Assembly (NCBI GenBank): GCA_023333565.1 | Contig: JAJKFH010002906.1 | Span: 2,124,501 to 2,188,500 of the forward strand | DNA from: Puffinus mauretanicus | Taxonomy: Eukaryota; Chordata; Aves; Procellariiformes; Procellariidae | Direction of reading: 5' to 3' | DNA: 64,000 bases | Shown: positions 50,903 to 63,380 of the stretch, piece after piece | Layout of the letters: each line of letters opens with the position of its first letter | Numbering within the stretch: position 1 is the stretch's first letter | The notes under the pieces: model-generated | Seen by the model: the letters and a program-made list of their open reading frames with translations, nothing else | Databases searched by the model: none | Told to the model about the DNA's origin: nothing | Translations under genes and position numbers: made by a program

Positions 50903-51415
50903 TGTCATGGTTTAACCTGGCAGGCAGCCAAACCCCATGCAGCTGCTCGCTCACTCCCCACCCCCCCCCTCCAGCAGGACAGGGAGAGAATCGGAAAGGT
51001 AAGAGTGAGAGAAACTCATGGGTTGAGATAAAGACAGTTTAACAGAACAGAAAAGGGAAAATAATAATGATAATGATAGAATATACAAAATGAGTGATGC
51101 ACAATGCAATTGCTCACCACCCGTGTTGACCGATAATCAAGTAGCGATCGCTACTTCCTGGAACACACCTACCATTCATATACTGAGCATGACATCACAT
51201 GGTATGGAATACCCCATTGGCCAGCTGGGCTGGCTGTCCTGATTATGTTCCCTCCCATCTTGTGTACCTAGTTCAGTCAGTAGGCATGGGAGCTGTCCTC
51301 GGACTAGCAGGTACTTAGCAACAACTGAAAACATCAGTGTGTTATCAACATTCTTCTCATACTAAATCCAAGCACTAGGAAGAAATTTAACCCTATCCCA
51401 GCCGAAACCAGGACA
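50903..51415 (-). mobile_element. Solo LTR of an avian endogenous retrovirus
   Basis: A 513-bp element with canonical TG...CA ends, flanked by a 5-bp duplication (TGGTC). Read on the minus strand it starts TGTCCTGGTTTCGGCTGGG and ends GGTTAAACCATGACA, a pattern I associate with a common bird LTR family. Promoter-like elements on the minus strand are a CRE-like TGATGTCA (51190-51197) and a TATA-like TATATG (51177-51182) about eight bases further on. A five-base duplication suits the ERVL or ERV1 classes better than ERVK, which usually makes six. No gag, pol or env sequence flanks it, so it is a solo LTR left by recombination between the two LTRs of a provirus. An 18-bp palindrome lies inside (51139-51156). 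Confidence 0.92.
51177..51197 (-). promoter_or_regulatory. LTR promoter: CRE-like and TATA-like boxes
   Basis: On the minus strand, TGATGTCA (one change from the CRE core TGACGTCA, consistent with CpG decay) is followed eight bases later by TATATG. Order and spacing fit the U3 promoter of this LTR. Present activity is unknown. Confidence 0.5.
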
Positions 51416-51420
51416 TGGTC
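51416..51420. repeat. Target-site duplication, right copy
   Basis: TGGTC directly after the LTR, identical to 50898-50902. Confidence 0.85.
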
Positions 51421-53890
51421 CTATTTATTTTTTTCCTAGCTTTGCAGACTACACTAAGTGGAAATGGAACTTCAAAACTGGGATAAACTTACTTATTTAC
51501 CTATATTTTAAATACAATATTCTTATCATATATGTTTACTTATCTTCTAAGAATGACAGAAGCCATATTGAACATAAAATAGACTTTCCAGATATTTTTG
51601 CATTATGTGATGAGTCTTCTAGGAAATGAGGTCAGTAGTAATTGTATCAGCATGGCTAAATTTGACTTTCCGGTTTGTTTCTTTTTTTTTATTGCATACT
51701 ATTGAAACAGAAAAGACGAAGAAGAATAATTTTTGTTTGAAAAAACAGGTACAGGCTCTCTTTAATATGTCATAATTATTTTAATTTAAAACATTTATAA
51801 CAAGTTGTGGGTCATTTCCAATATGATTCAAAAGAGAAGTCATTGTTAAGAAATGAGTTGGTAGAAGAAGGATCAGAAATGGCATAAGCTTATTTACTAT
51901 ACCTACAGACATAAAAACACATGACAAAAGCTTCCGCAGGAAGAACACTTAGGTTCTTCTCTGGGCAAGTTCTGCCCTGTTCCCAATTGTTATCTGTAAA
52001 TCTGTGCCACGTCTCCTGTGTACGCATTTATCATTCAAAATAGTCATGTCAGTGATGCTAATATGATCCGCTTGAGGATCAATGAGAAACTGTATAATGT
52101 TGCTCTATGGGTAAGCCCTGGACAACAATCCCACCAACAATGACTTGCCAAATGTATTTCAGCTTGAGAATTAGCTAGATGATGCAGTAGTCGACTCTAA
52201 GGACAGCTAACAACTGGACAGAGGATCTCACTTCTTCGCTCTTCCTTTTCAGATGGTACAAGTCTTCCTTGTTCCCTTTCAAAAATGAGAGAGTTTACTC
52301 GGCGTATACCTTGTTCTTACCTCTACAGCTAGTACAGTAAAAAATGCTGGCACATCACTGAATATTTAGTGTCACAAGTAAATATTCATATTATCACACT
52401 TCTCAGCTAAGTCCATGGCTGAAACTATGTAAGTGAAGAGAAGCAACAAAGGTAAGACAGAAGTGAAGGTAACAAATCTGCAGGGGGAAAAACCCAACAC
52501 TGAAGAACAAGTGTTCATTGAAAAACTTGAACAAGTGTTGGCAACAGCCTGTATACCAATTCACAATAAAGTTGTTAAATTTTAGAAGGCTGATGTTTAA
52601 GTATTGCATCTAGACCCTTCTCCCCTGCCCCCTTCCCTGTCCAAACCCCAGAAAAATCTGCTATTTATTAGTTTGAATGGTCAACAAGTTTCTGTGGGCT
52701 ATATGCCACTGTTCACATCTAGATAATTTCTGCAGACAATAGATTATCCTGTGTTCTTAAAAAAACCCAAAAGCTGAAATAGTATATAGCTGACTTCACC
52801 TACTACTGCTCAAGCACAAGGCAAGTCTGAGCAATGATTGCCTCAAAATAATGCTTCATTTTTTTTTAAATGGGCTAGTCTACTGCACAACAATCACAGA
52901 GATTACCTTTCTTGTGTGGTCCATTACTGAGGCTGGATTTGATAAGGAAGCTAGTAATAAGTCTCCCAAGTACAGGAGAGGATTTATATAGGGTTTTCTC
53001 CATCAGTATTTTATAGCACTGGAACACCCTGAACCATAAGCTACAGTGCACTTGAGTCCTGACGTTATAATGCATAATAGAGTAGGACCCCTCTCTCTAA
53101 ATCAGATTCTCTAGGAATGGAAAAAATTGAGAAATCCACCAATGTTTCTCTTTATGGAAAGCACTCACATGTGAGAAGGCTAGCCAAACAGGGAAAACAT
53201 TTCTTTCCAGCTCCCGTTGTTGATTTCAACTTGCTATCATTACTTTGCCTTGCCTGGGAAAGGGTCATTTATTTCTGTCTTTTTAATAAAACTATTTTCT
53301 TCATTCTGCTTTTCCAAATACAAAAGGGAACAAAAAGACACTTTATCCTGCTACTCTGTGATGCTGCATTTGAACCTAGCAGTCCGGAGTTCAGAAGTGC
53401 ATTTTGTAGAGAACGTGAGGAAGGAAAAGAGAGCAGTGCATGCTGCCAGCCCCCAGGAAGGGATTGCAGGGCTGCACAATCTAGGCTAACGAAACCACGA
53501 TCAGGCAACACGGTATCTCAGGAGAAAGCCACTAGTGCTTTTGTACAAAGCACTAATCTTTGCAAGTTTTAAAGTAAACAACCCATTAACACTCTAGTAC
53601 TACTGTAATGCATTTGCAGTTACTTTTTTCTAATCCTAACAGCCTAACAGTATTCTGTTCTTCCCCATATAAAGATGCATTACTGTTCCTAATGGAACTC
53701 CATGCTTGTTTTCATCCCTCTTTCATGAATCAGGTTTCACTAGATTGACTAGTATACATTTTACAGTTAGACTTAAATTGCCTTTTTTTTTTTTTAATTT
53801 TTTTGCAGCTTTTCAATTCAACAAACAGAGGAAACCATTTTTGATTCAAATCCACACTATCTATATTCAGATTCCTTTGGGATTCCCAGT

Positions 53891-53940
53891 AAAAAAAAAC
53901 CGAAACAAACACCACCAAACAACACAACCCCCCCAAAACC
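53891..53940. repeat. A/C-rich low-complexity tract
   Basis: A9 followed by irregular A and C blocks ending in C7 and AAAACC, containing a single G. Same type as the tracts at 16876, 25462 and 34352. Confidence 0.8.
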
Positions 53941-55049
53941 ATCCTCTGTGAAGAGCTGCAGCAAAGAATGCTCTTCTCATTTGTTCATGCATAGAAACAC
54001 ACTTGTTTACTGCAAACCCATTGCCTGCAAATAATTTACTTCACTTGAACAAACAAAAAAATAGAATTAACAGCCTTCCACACTATTGATTAAATGATTA
54101 TTTGCCACTGTGAAATCAAGATTGATCTTTAGTGCCCCATTTCACCTAGCCAGACTTGTTCATGTTTTAGAAGACCAGTTTTCCTACTTCTTGGTCAAAT
54201 TCATACTCCTAGCAGCATTTCTAGGTGCTTTAGACACAGCATGTCCACTTTTGGTTTTTTTTTAGCTTGCCTTATCTAAATGCAGATCGGAGCCTCAGCT
54301 CCTATTCATAGGTTGATCACATAGTGCCCCATTTTTTTATCAAACTTTTTCAATATAAAAAAACGTAAATAGTTCTGTACCTTTTAAACTCACCCCTTTT
54401 AATCTTTCCTTATGTACGCTGCTTTCCATTTTTTCTCTCCCAAGTTCCTGAAGTGGGATACAAGCAAGTAGTTCTGGCACTGACACACTGGTTTGAACAG
54501 TCTTCCATTTCCAACTCTTTGCATCATATTTTAATAGTGCCAGTATACAGCAGAACTGCTAACTTTGTCTGCATTATTCACCTCTCTTGTTCCAATACCA
54601 CTGGTTCTAATTCACCAGGAGCCTGCAGTGCACTGCCAAAGTGTTCCTGCTCAGCACAGAGTGCCGGACTGTACTCACAGCTCCTCTTTGATCACTCAGT
54701 CTCCTCTCTTCTGATGGGTTTTGGCGAATGACTCCCGCTCCCATCTTGTGATTTCACACACCTCTGCTTCTTGCCACAGCTTCTTTTTCAGAAAGCTCTA
54801 AATTAGCTAATACTTTCCCAGCCACATTACCCCATTTCATGAGGGAATAAGTGCTAGTCTGTAGCAGCTACAGTTTTGGATTTAGGTATCTACAGTTTCT
54901 TATGGGAGAGAAATGTCTCACACAGCAGCTGGGCTACTAATGAACATCATTTTAGTGCAAATCAGTATGAACAGTATGCATATTTTTTATTAGAAAGCTA
55001 CAGCTCTCTGAAAGTGTAAATGAACCATCAGTTCAGAGCTCTTTTTTTC

Positions 55050-55068
55050 TGTTTTGTTTTGTTTTGTG
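55050..55068. repeat. (GTTTT)n short tandem repeat
   Basis: Three GTTTT units followed by GTGTT. This is the T/G counterpart of the A/C tracts. Confidence 0.75.
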
Positions 55069-58000
55069 TTTATTTGATAGGCTACAAATTATCTCCAACA
55101 TTTCACAGTGGTCATTGTGGTTTTTTCATGAGCACTAACAAAAGGAATGGTTGTTGTCTTTACAAGGGGCACTGCTGTAGATGATATTTGTAAACCTGAA
55201 AAACAAACCTAACCTTGATGAACAAATGACACATGCTGTTTCTGACTCCTTAAACAGAGAAGGTGAAGGCCCAGGGCCCCCTTTTCATAACTTTTTCTGC
55301 TCTAGCTCTCCCATCTTCTTCATTATTGTGCCTTATGCTACTTTACAGAGTGCATCCACAGAAGGACAACACATCCAGTTGTGTGGGAATGCATTTCAGC
55401 CTTATCTCAACTCGGCAAGATAACTAGCCCTAAACAATTCTCAAGTACACACAAAATCATGAGCGTTACAAAGTGTGGACTCAATAGGTCCAGTATTAAC
55501 ATACCAATTAGAAAGACTGTTTTCCTATCGTGTTTTAAAATTTAATACCAATTTAAAATTAAAAAAACACTTCTCGCTCCGTGTAAGAAAAGCAACTTTT
55601 CCTTTCCTTTCACTAAAACCTAGAAACCTATATGTTATAGATTACATATTTCCAAAACTCCAGATTAGATATTCCTAGTTCCCTGTAATCCACAATTTTT
55701 AGCGACTAAACACTTGAGGTTAAACAGAGAAAGGGATTTAGACAGCCTTGCTCCACACTGCAGCACATGTATTTTCTGTGTTCTGCTGCCTAATAAATTC
55801 TTCATCCCTGACTGAGATCACGCTCATCTAAGCCAGCAAAGCTGGTTAAAATGGGAACTCCAAAAATCATCAGGTTAAGGGGATAAAATACCCAAGAGTT
55901 AAATTCTTGCTCTCCGAAGTAACGCACTTAACTCTTCTTAATGGGGAAAGAGGGTTGGTTTTTTTCCTGTTTTGTTTTCTCTCCAGCCCCAATGACAAAA
56001 AGAAGCAGTCAGCTCAGTCTTTTATAAGGAAAACCTGAGGGAGGAAAATTGGCACTGCTATAACTAACCCCACCACTGAAGCCACTAGTCTGATATCCTG
56101 GACACTGAAATAAATCAAGATGATCTATTTTCTCCTTCTGCAAGATAACCTTCATTGTGGGACCTTAAAAGTCTACAAAGATAGACAGCACCTGAGACAG
56201 AACTTTGAAGACATAATTTCTTCGTGCACTAGAAATGATAGATATTAAGATTTTTGGGGGATCTAGCCTTGGTTATGGCATTCTGATGCTTTGTCTAAAA
56301 AGGGATTTTTCATTTCTTAGAAGGTTCTTTACACTATTATTAAATGTGTTCAATTTTACATAGAATTGCAATAGTAGGAACTTGTATATATATAAAAATG
56401 CTTCTTAAAACCTTACGTTTGTTTAAAAGAAAAGGAAAAAGCAAGACTGACTTAGCTACGTAATGTGAGCATGAAATGAAGTTTAGGTGTTTGAATCCAA
56501 AACTGAAATTTTTCGAAACCCTGTATTACTCTGCTTTATCCTGGAACCTGAAATGCCCTAGTCCTTAGCCCTCCCCTTCAAAGTTTTTGTCTGAATCTTG
56601 GCTTTTGAATGTTTCCAGATGCATCTCATTTTCCTAAGGGCTGAGTTTCCCAGGGATAGGGGAAAAGAAGGAGAAAAAGAGTAAATTAGATGATAGCATA
56701 TAGACATTGAAGTCCAAGGCAGTAAAAACAGTAACTAATACATTTAAGCAACTAGGAGTCAACACACACCTTTATTTTTTTACTAGAAAAGCTAAAACCA
56801 TGACTAAAAATATCGCATAATTGAGCATAGCCAAAAGCATTGATATACTGACTGAGTTGCAAACCTTCTTGATTATTCCCCATATGAGGTGGCTTGGGAT
56901 TCACAAACAAGTTTTCCCCGAATCTAAGACCCTGAAAGTTTGATTTGGTGTCTGTGGTCAGACCACGGATATTGTGCAAAAATGAGGATAGGGGCAGGAT
57001 ATTCTGTTTCTGCTGCTGAGATGGAGTGTCTTTGCAACAGTGAATATTAGATGCATACGGCCTGAGGAACAGTAAGCAATGGAAACAGAGTGATGAATTG
57101 TCATCCAGGAATGGTAGTGGTGCGAGCACTCGTTTTCAGTTCCTGCTCCCAACGCTAAATGTATTACTTTAGTTACTATTTAATAGGAAATGCTGACATA
57201 GATGGGGTATTCTCCATCCCAGACAGATGACAACCAATAAGCTAGGAAATTGTCACATACCTTCTGACGCTCACCCTTGGGTTTACTGAACAATGCTTTT
57301 TTTTTTCCACTCTGCACGCTGGTGCAGCTTCCAAAAAAGAAAAGGGGCAGAGCCCACTTTCCAAGATAGCCTGCATCTTTCTGGTTCAGTCACTCTTCAG
57401 GCTTAGGAGAAAATTCCCCCACCTGCTGGGCGGGCAGTCTAGTCAAGAAGGCTTTTATATATAAAACAAATTTCCATTCTTTCCATTACCTACAAAGAGA
57501 GGGTTCTAGGCTGTGGATTCTGAGTGAAAAAAAAGATGCCTAAACCTAAGAGAAGGGAAGGATTAGATGCAAAAAAATAACGATGACAGCTTGTTAACTG
57601 GCCACATTTAGGTGCCTGTTATGAAACCTAAATGTTTGGATTCCTTTTAGTCACCAAGTACTCCCCACAGTGTACATGGGTTTGAAGGCAGGCTTTGAAG
57701 CTTAAGGTTAGTTGTCAAAATTTCTGTCTAAATCAATAGAGAAGTTCTCACGGGTTAATAGTTACCACTTATTTTCTTGGAAGGCACATAGCATGCAGTC
57801 CTAGACATTCTTGAAGAATCCTAATCCTTTTTCCATGTTTATGAGTATTTTAGTTCCCTTGTTCATGTGCTATAAAATAAAGTTTTAAAATGACATCTTA
57901 GGTACAGGGATGCTGACTGTAGGCAGTCTTTAAGCCTCTCCAAAAAAACCCAGAATTCAGAACCTTTAAATTTCTACTGCAAAACAGTATATTAAAATTT

Positions 58001-58500
58001 GTCCAAACAAATTACCATGGTAAAGAGAGGGGGAAATGCAGAAATCTTTAATATAATACGAAATTAGCATATCTTTTTCTCTAGCTCCACATTACAACAG
58101 CTTTTTGCAGTCTGAACTTTTGGTTTACACACACAACTGTGCTATTATTCTAGAAAAGAGAAGCTGTTTTAACTGATAACAGCATTTCTTAAAATAGCCA
58201 ATTTAAAGAAAAATAAATGAGCTTACTAGTTATAACAGAAGTGAGAAGAGGGTACATTTTAATGCCATTGTTACTGAAAATCCCGGCACAGAGAGAATGC
58301 ATAAACAAGTACATCCTGGCAAAAGTACAAATAAAAAATTTGCTAGCACACAGGTTTTTTTGTTTGTTTACTGTCAGTATAGGTCTAGTGAGCACAAATG
58401 AGATGCCAGAACTGCATCTACTTGTCTGCTAATATAGAGTGGAAGTCCTTTTACATTGCAAGTTCTTCCATGGGCACATATTACTATTGTCTTGCTCTCA

Positions 58501-58535
58501 AAAAAAAAAAAAAAAGAAAAAAAGAAAAGAAAAAG
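58501..58535. repeat. A-rich purine tract
   Basis: A15, then AnG units with n from 4 to 7, ending in agaggga: a pure purine stretch. Confidence 0.85.
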
Positions 58536-61500
58536 AGGGACAAAGGCGCACAGAGCAGACACCATGTCTGAAATAAGAAAAAGTAGTCCTCAAATACCAT
58601 CACTCTTTCTGTCTCAAATAGTCAGTAGTCGACTTCTTCACCTCTAGAAGTAGTTAATAAGCAAGTTTAGCTGTAATTCTAATTAGAGAGAATACATCCC
58701 TTTTCATTTCCCGTTTTCTCAGGAACAGATGCAACAGCAGTCAGTTTCTTTAATCACAAATCAAAGTCTTTTTACAGCGAATACTCTGGACTTAAAAACT
58801 CCCTCTCTTGGCTTCTTCCTAATGGGGAACTAAACACTTCTCTGACTCTTTCCTGCCTTTTCTGTGTGCTCAGCTGCAGGATCCCAGCCCTTCTTTCTCC
58901 ACTGTCAGTATGCAATTGCTTCTTCATTTTGGAAGAAAGACAACCAGCAAGTATATATATCAACTTGATAATATATTATCATTAACCTATATAATTTAAC
59001 AGGCATAAGAGAACTATTGAAAACATTAGACATTTACCTAATGACAGGCAAATGGTTAGAAGCACCTAGTTCATAAACCATAATTATGCTCTATTATACA
59101 TTATCTGCTAGTACTATAACTGGGTATGTTTTCTCAACCATATTACCTTTCTGTTATTATGTTCAGACAGGGCACATACTGTATAGTTTTCACTTGGTAA
59201 TCAACAACCACCTGCAACTGCATCCTGTCAGATGAGTTCAAGACTTACTTGCAGCAATGGAGCTTCATCATTTCCACCGGTAATTTATAATTCAAGCTGG
59301 TTGACTGGAGACATTGGTCCCAGCTGAAAGGCAGCAAGTGCAGCAACCAAAGCCTGTCAGTTGTGGCTGTTGACAGTTAAGCACATTGCATTGTACTGAA
59401 GCTTGGAAAATGAAGACAGCCAACTTGCCTAAGATGTTAGTGCCTACTTAGTAGTGAGAGTTGGCAGTCCTGCTGTCTTCTAACGGAAATTGGTATTATC
59501 TCCTCCATTATGTTGTACTTCACCAGCAGTTCCCAGCATGTATGAAGACCCAGGCTCTACTGTAGTGCAATATGGCACTGGAGAGCCACTATTGTGCATA
59601 GTAGGAGATATGGGCCACAGAACTACTTTCACATAAGGAACAAAAGAAAAACTTAGACATAATCTTTAACTCTTCCTCTGCATAATTAATTTTAGAATGG
59701 AGAGCAGAGATTAAGGGGCAAGGCTGGAAGTAGAAGCAAGTGCTTTTGAGACCCAAAGGTTACTCTAAAAGTTTGGATGAAGGAGTCATCCATTGGCAAG
59801 CCACTCTACATACCTTAGCAGGATGGGGATCAGAATTAATTTTCTGGAGTTTCTTGAAAGGCACAGACTCTTCAGTGGGGTCACAAAACACTGACCTGTA
59901 AGTGGAAGAAGGATTGAGCTCAGCAAGTTGGAAAGCATATCATTTTCAGTTGTTTTTTTTTCCCCTCTCCCATAGATATGTCTGCAAGACAAAATTAATT
60001 CTAAACTAACATAGCCTTTTTTCCCCTCACTAAAAGTGGGAAGTTGTTGTCAGTTGTCATGTCAGTTGTCCAAGTTCTAAAATCCTTATTTCAGAGAAAA
60101 TAGAAGTTGTTTCCATTTGCCTAAGTATATTTATCACCAACAGTTTTGTTGTACTTTTTCATGGGTTTAAATATTAGGACTCAGCATCCTTGCCAAGACA
60201 GAAAAGGACAGGGTGTGGTTAAGTGGCACAAGGAGGCACAGGCAAGCGTCCCCTCACAGTTCTACAATATGCATCTGATTCTTCCGTATGCATCTCCACT
60301 GTTCTAACACAGAGATTATCTTTAGTGACTCAAATGTACAACTGTTTGCGCAACAACAATATACACAGATTATTTTTAGTTCAAACATGTGGCACTACTC
60401 ATTGTGCAGCTGCTTTCATGCATTAATGCATTGTGATACAAAAAGCTAACTGCAAGAACCCAAATTAATTGCAAGCAACGAGACATTTTGGACTGAAAAC
60501 CCCTTTTGGCTACATTTGAATCGAACTGTTGACTTTTCAAGCTAAGAGAGATATGAATCATGGAAAATATTTCATTCTTAACCCCTCAAAGTACCCAATA
60601 TTCCTGAACTAATGCAAAATGCAGTTATGTGTTGGCTTAGAAATTACAACTTCTCTGCCAAAGGTTAATTTAGACTATTCATCCAAGATTAGTTGCAAGT
60701 TTTTAAAACTGTAAATAAATTCTTGTTCCTAAACAGCACAGGTTTTCAAAGCAGGGAGTATAACCCACAGCCTATAAAAGGAAAATATTTAAAGCAGAAA
60801 TGGGACATTTGACTTCTGCATATTTGGAACATTTAATCACCCTCTTGGTTATATGGAATCAGTTAGAGTGGCAGCTTTTTCTTCAGCTCCATAGTGAAAG
60901 TACATTTCTTGAATAGAGCCTTAATGCTTTGCAGGATGATTTAGAATCAGGTCCTGCATCTTTTACAGACAACTGTAGAAGTCCTCTTTGTTTCAGGAGG
61001 GAAGAGGCCCAAAGACTGTAAGTGCCTGAAGGTACGGACCATAACTTTTTCTCCTGTTTGAACAATGGTGTGCATCTTTTCACATTCATATTACAAGATA
61101 TTAATGTATGCATAAAACCATTAACATTAGAATTAGCAGGAGGATTTTAATCTCATTCTATTAGATAGAGCAAGCTATGCAAACCTTAAGCTGTTTTTAG
61201 CTGTAAGCACACGGATAAAAAGTCTAACGTATAAAAGGACTTTCTTGGGACTCATACTGCTATAAAGAAATGCAGCTGGGGAGGCAAAGCAATTTTCATG
61301 AGACCTAGGTCTCGGACAGACAAGCTTTTGCAGATTTGGCTGTGACACTTCAAAACACTGATGCTATTGAATCACCTCATACTGCCCCTTTGCTGCAGAC
61401 AATTGCCCACATAAAATGAATATCCTGTGTCTGCCTGACATAGTATAATCTTAGCACACATTCACATTCACTGCCAGTTTAACTCAATTATTCATGCTGC

Positions 61501-63009
61501 CAATTATCATATTAAAATAACCACATGTGTTGTTCTGTTGTCCTGACCTGAGGAAAAAAAATGGGTAATTCAGGTCACTAAACTCTCAAAACAGCCACAC
61601 CCACATCCACCAGAGAATCTTGTGTAATTTCATCTCATTTTCACATTTCTTTTCCACCTCTGAAATTTCTGTGGGTGCATGTGGGAGCACAAAATTTTAA
61701 TCCTGTTTAGATTGTAAGCAAATGTGTTTTTGATAGGTTCACCTCTGACTCAAGTAGTCAGAAGTTTATCATTTACAGTAAGATGTAAGTTTAAAATTAG
61801 AGACAATGTAATATTTAACATTATTCTTGACATCACTAGAGTAAATTCCTCAAAGCTGAGGATGGCAGAGCATTATGAGGCACAGGTGAATCAAGGGTAG
61901 GTGAGCATCCAGGCCCACAGGTAGTAAATAATCTACACTGCCATGCAGTATGTGCCCCAAGGCACTGTTGCTGCCAGGTGCATCCTTTGACTTGAATGCT
62001 TTTCCAGTCAAAGAGTTTGGATAGACCTGTGTATCCCCTCAAAAGGGTGGCCTACTTGCAGTGTTACCTGTGGCTGAGATCTTGAAGAGTCAGGTGCTAT
62101 GTTGCAAGCAGTCAGGAGCATGTTTACAGCCTCAGAAGCCCCTCAGGCAGTAACTGGGCTTTCTGTAACCCCATGCGACCTCACGGCACAGGAACCGGGC
62201 CCTCATATTTAGTTCAAGTGGACAATGCCTCTGGTCTGTCACAGCTGGACTTTAGTCAGTAATGCCTTGGTGAACATACAGTCAGAACGTTGCCACTGAT
62301 CAACTCACCACACAGTGTCCTCCAGAGCAGGGAAAGCCAGTGTCTCCATTCACCATTGTGATCTCCTCCAGTCCACAGACCTATCTTCTGTTCAGCTCCT
62401 AAAGACTTACCCTGCATGACAAAAGAAGCACAAAACCTTAATATGCCTGGTGGAGAGCCTGATGCCAGACTACTATTTTCTTGAAAGTGCCCATCAGTGA
62501 TGGCCTTTTTTTCTGAGTCTGTTTCTCAGTAAGCGTTCACTATCACTCAGAAAATCTCAAAAATAAGAAGCTCTCAAACAAGGCGTTCAGTTCAGAGGGG
62601 CAACAGACACTCTTTTTTGTTGTTCCCTCAAGCAGCCCTAACTTTTAATTTGACTGCCAAATCAAAAGCTGTCTGTAGAAGAATAAATTTCTGTCCCAGC
62701 AGCTGTAAATCAGAAATTGGAGTGCATAACCCATGTGTAGCTATAATCAAGAATTCTTATCTGGTCCATTTAGCCTTTTTAGCCCCACTAGACTACCTGG
62801 AGAGAATAAGTGACACTCCTGAATTTCAAAAATCCAAATGCTCATTTTAAGGTCACAGTGATCATATACATCGCTTTACTGAACAGCATGAACAAGACTA
62901 GTTATAAGATATACTCTTTGAGTTGTCCTATGGAAAGTAACGTTCTGTTTAACTTCATTTTGTACTCATATGAAGCAGTTCTAAAGTCTACTGTAATTTT
63001 CTTAAACAG
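58536..63009. other. Single-copy non-coding DNA
   Basis: No gene recognised. A direct repeat of 11 bases (gtcagttgtca / gtcagttgtcc) lies around 60049-60071. The segment 61840-62620 has somewhat higher GC and could hold further, unrecognisable parts of the RT relic to its right, but I could not align it. Confidence 0.5.
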
Positions 63010-63362
63010 ATAAGGACTTTCTGTGAGGCTGCAAAGACCACAGCAACTTACCACATCTAATGCTTTTGTCAGATCAATGAAAGCTTGCAAAAGACCAGCT
63101 TCTGCATAGTTGCCTTGACAAAGGTCTTGACCAGATTGTTCCCTGGGAATTTTTCAATAGTTTGCATCCAACCTGCACTAGGATTCTGGAATTCTGCTTC
63201 CTGCATCATGCAGAAACAACAGTCTGTTGGTGGGAAAGCTAGTTGGCCTAGGCTACTTAGTGAGGATCTTTTGATCTTCTTGCTGTCTGGGCCAGGTGCC
63301 CTTCCATTCTTCCTGATTGTCACTGCATGTGACAATGTCATCTACAGCATTGCGTAGCCACA
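63010..63362 (-). pseudogene. Relic of a non-CR1 non-LTR reverse transcriptase
   Basis: Translated on the minus strand, the segment holds three landmarks of a LINE RT in the right order. GRAPGPD (63285-63305) matches the usual GKAPGPD block before the RT core. PES*CR (63172-63189) matches PESQCGFR with the Q codon turned into TAG. AFIDLTKALDVVS (63046-63084) matches RT motif A of the type FIDLTKAFDTVSR and keeps the catalytic Asp. The last two are in the same frame, 35 codons apart, close to the spacing I recall for this family. The first is in another frame and too close, implying a frameshift and a deletion. CR1 motif A normally reads FLDFSKAFD, so this is a different LINE clade, which I cannot name with certainty. 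Motifs B and C (YADD) were not found. It abuts a CR1 copy on its right. Confidence 0.7.
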
Positions 63363-63380
63363 GCCTTTTCCTTATCCAGT

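Larger units (their letters stand above)
51421..58500. other. Single-copy non-coding DNA
   Basis: No gene recognised. A 151-codon plus-strand frame at 53117-53572 overlaps an 80-codon frame on the opposite strand and has no known motif. Simple tracts are T13 at 53783-53795, A/C-rich 53891-53940, and (GTTTT)n at 55050-55068. Confidence 0.55.

Noticed and set aside
53117..53572. 151-codon plus-strand frame
   Set aside because: No recognisable domain, an 80-codon frame lies opposite, and no splice or promoter context supports it.
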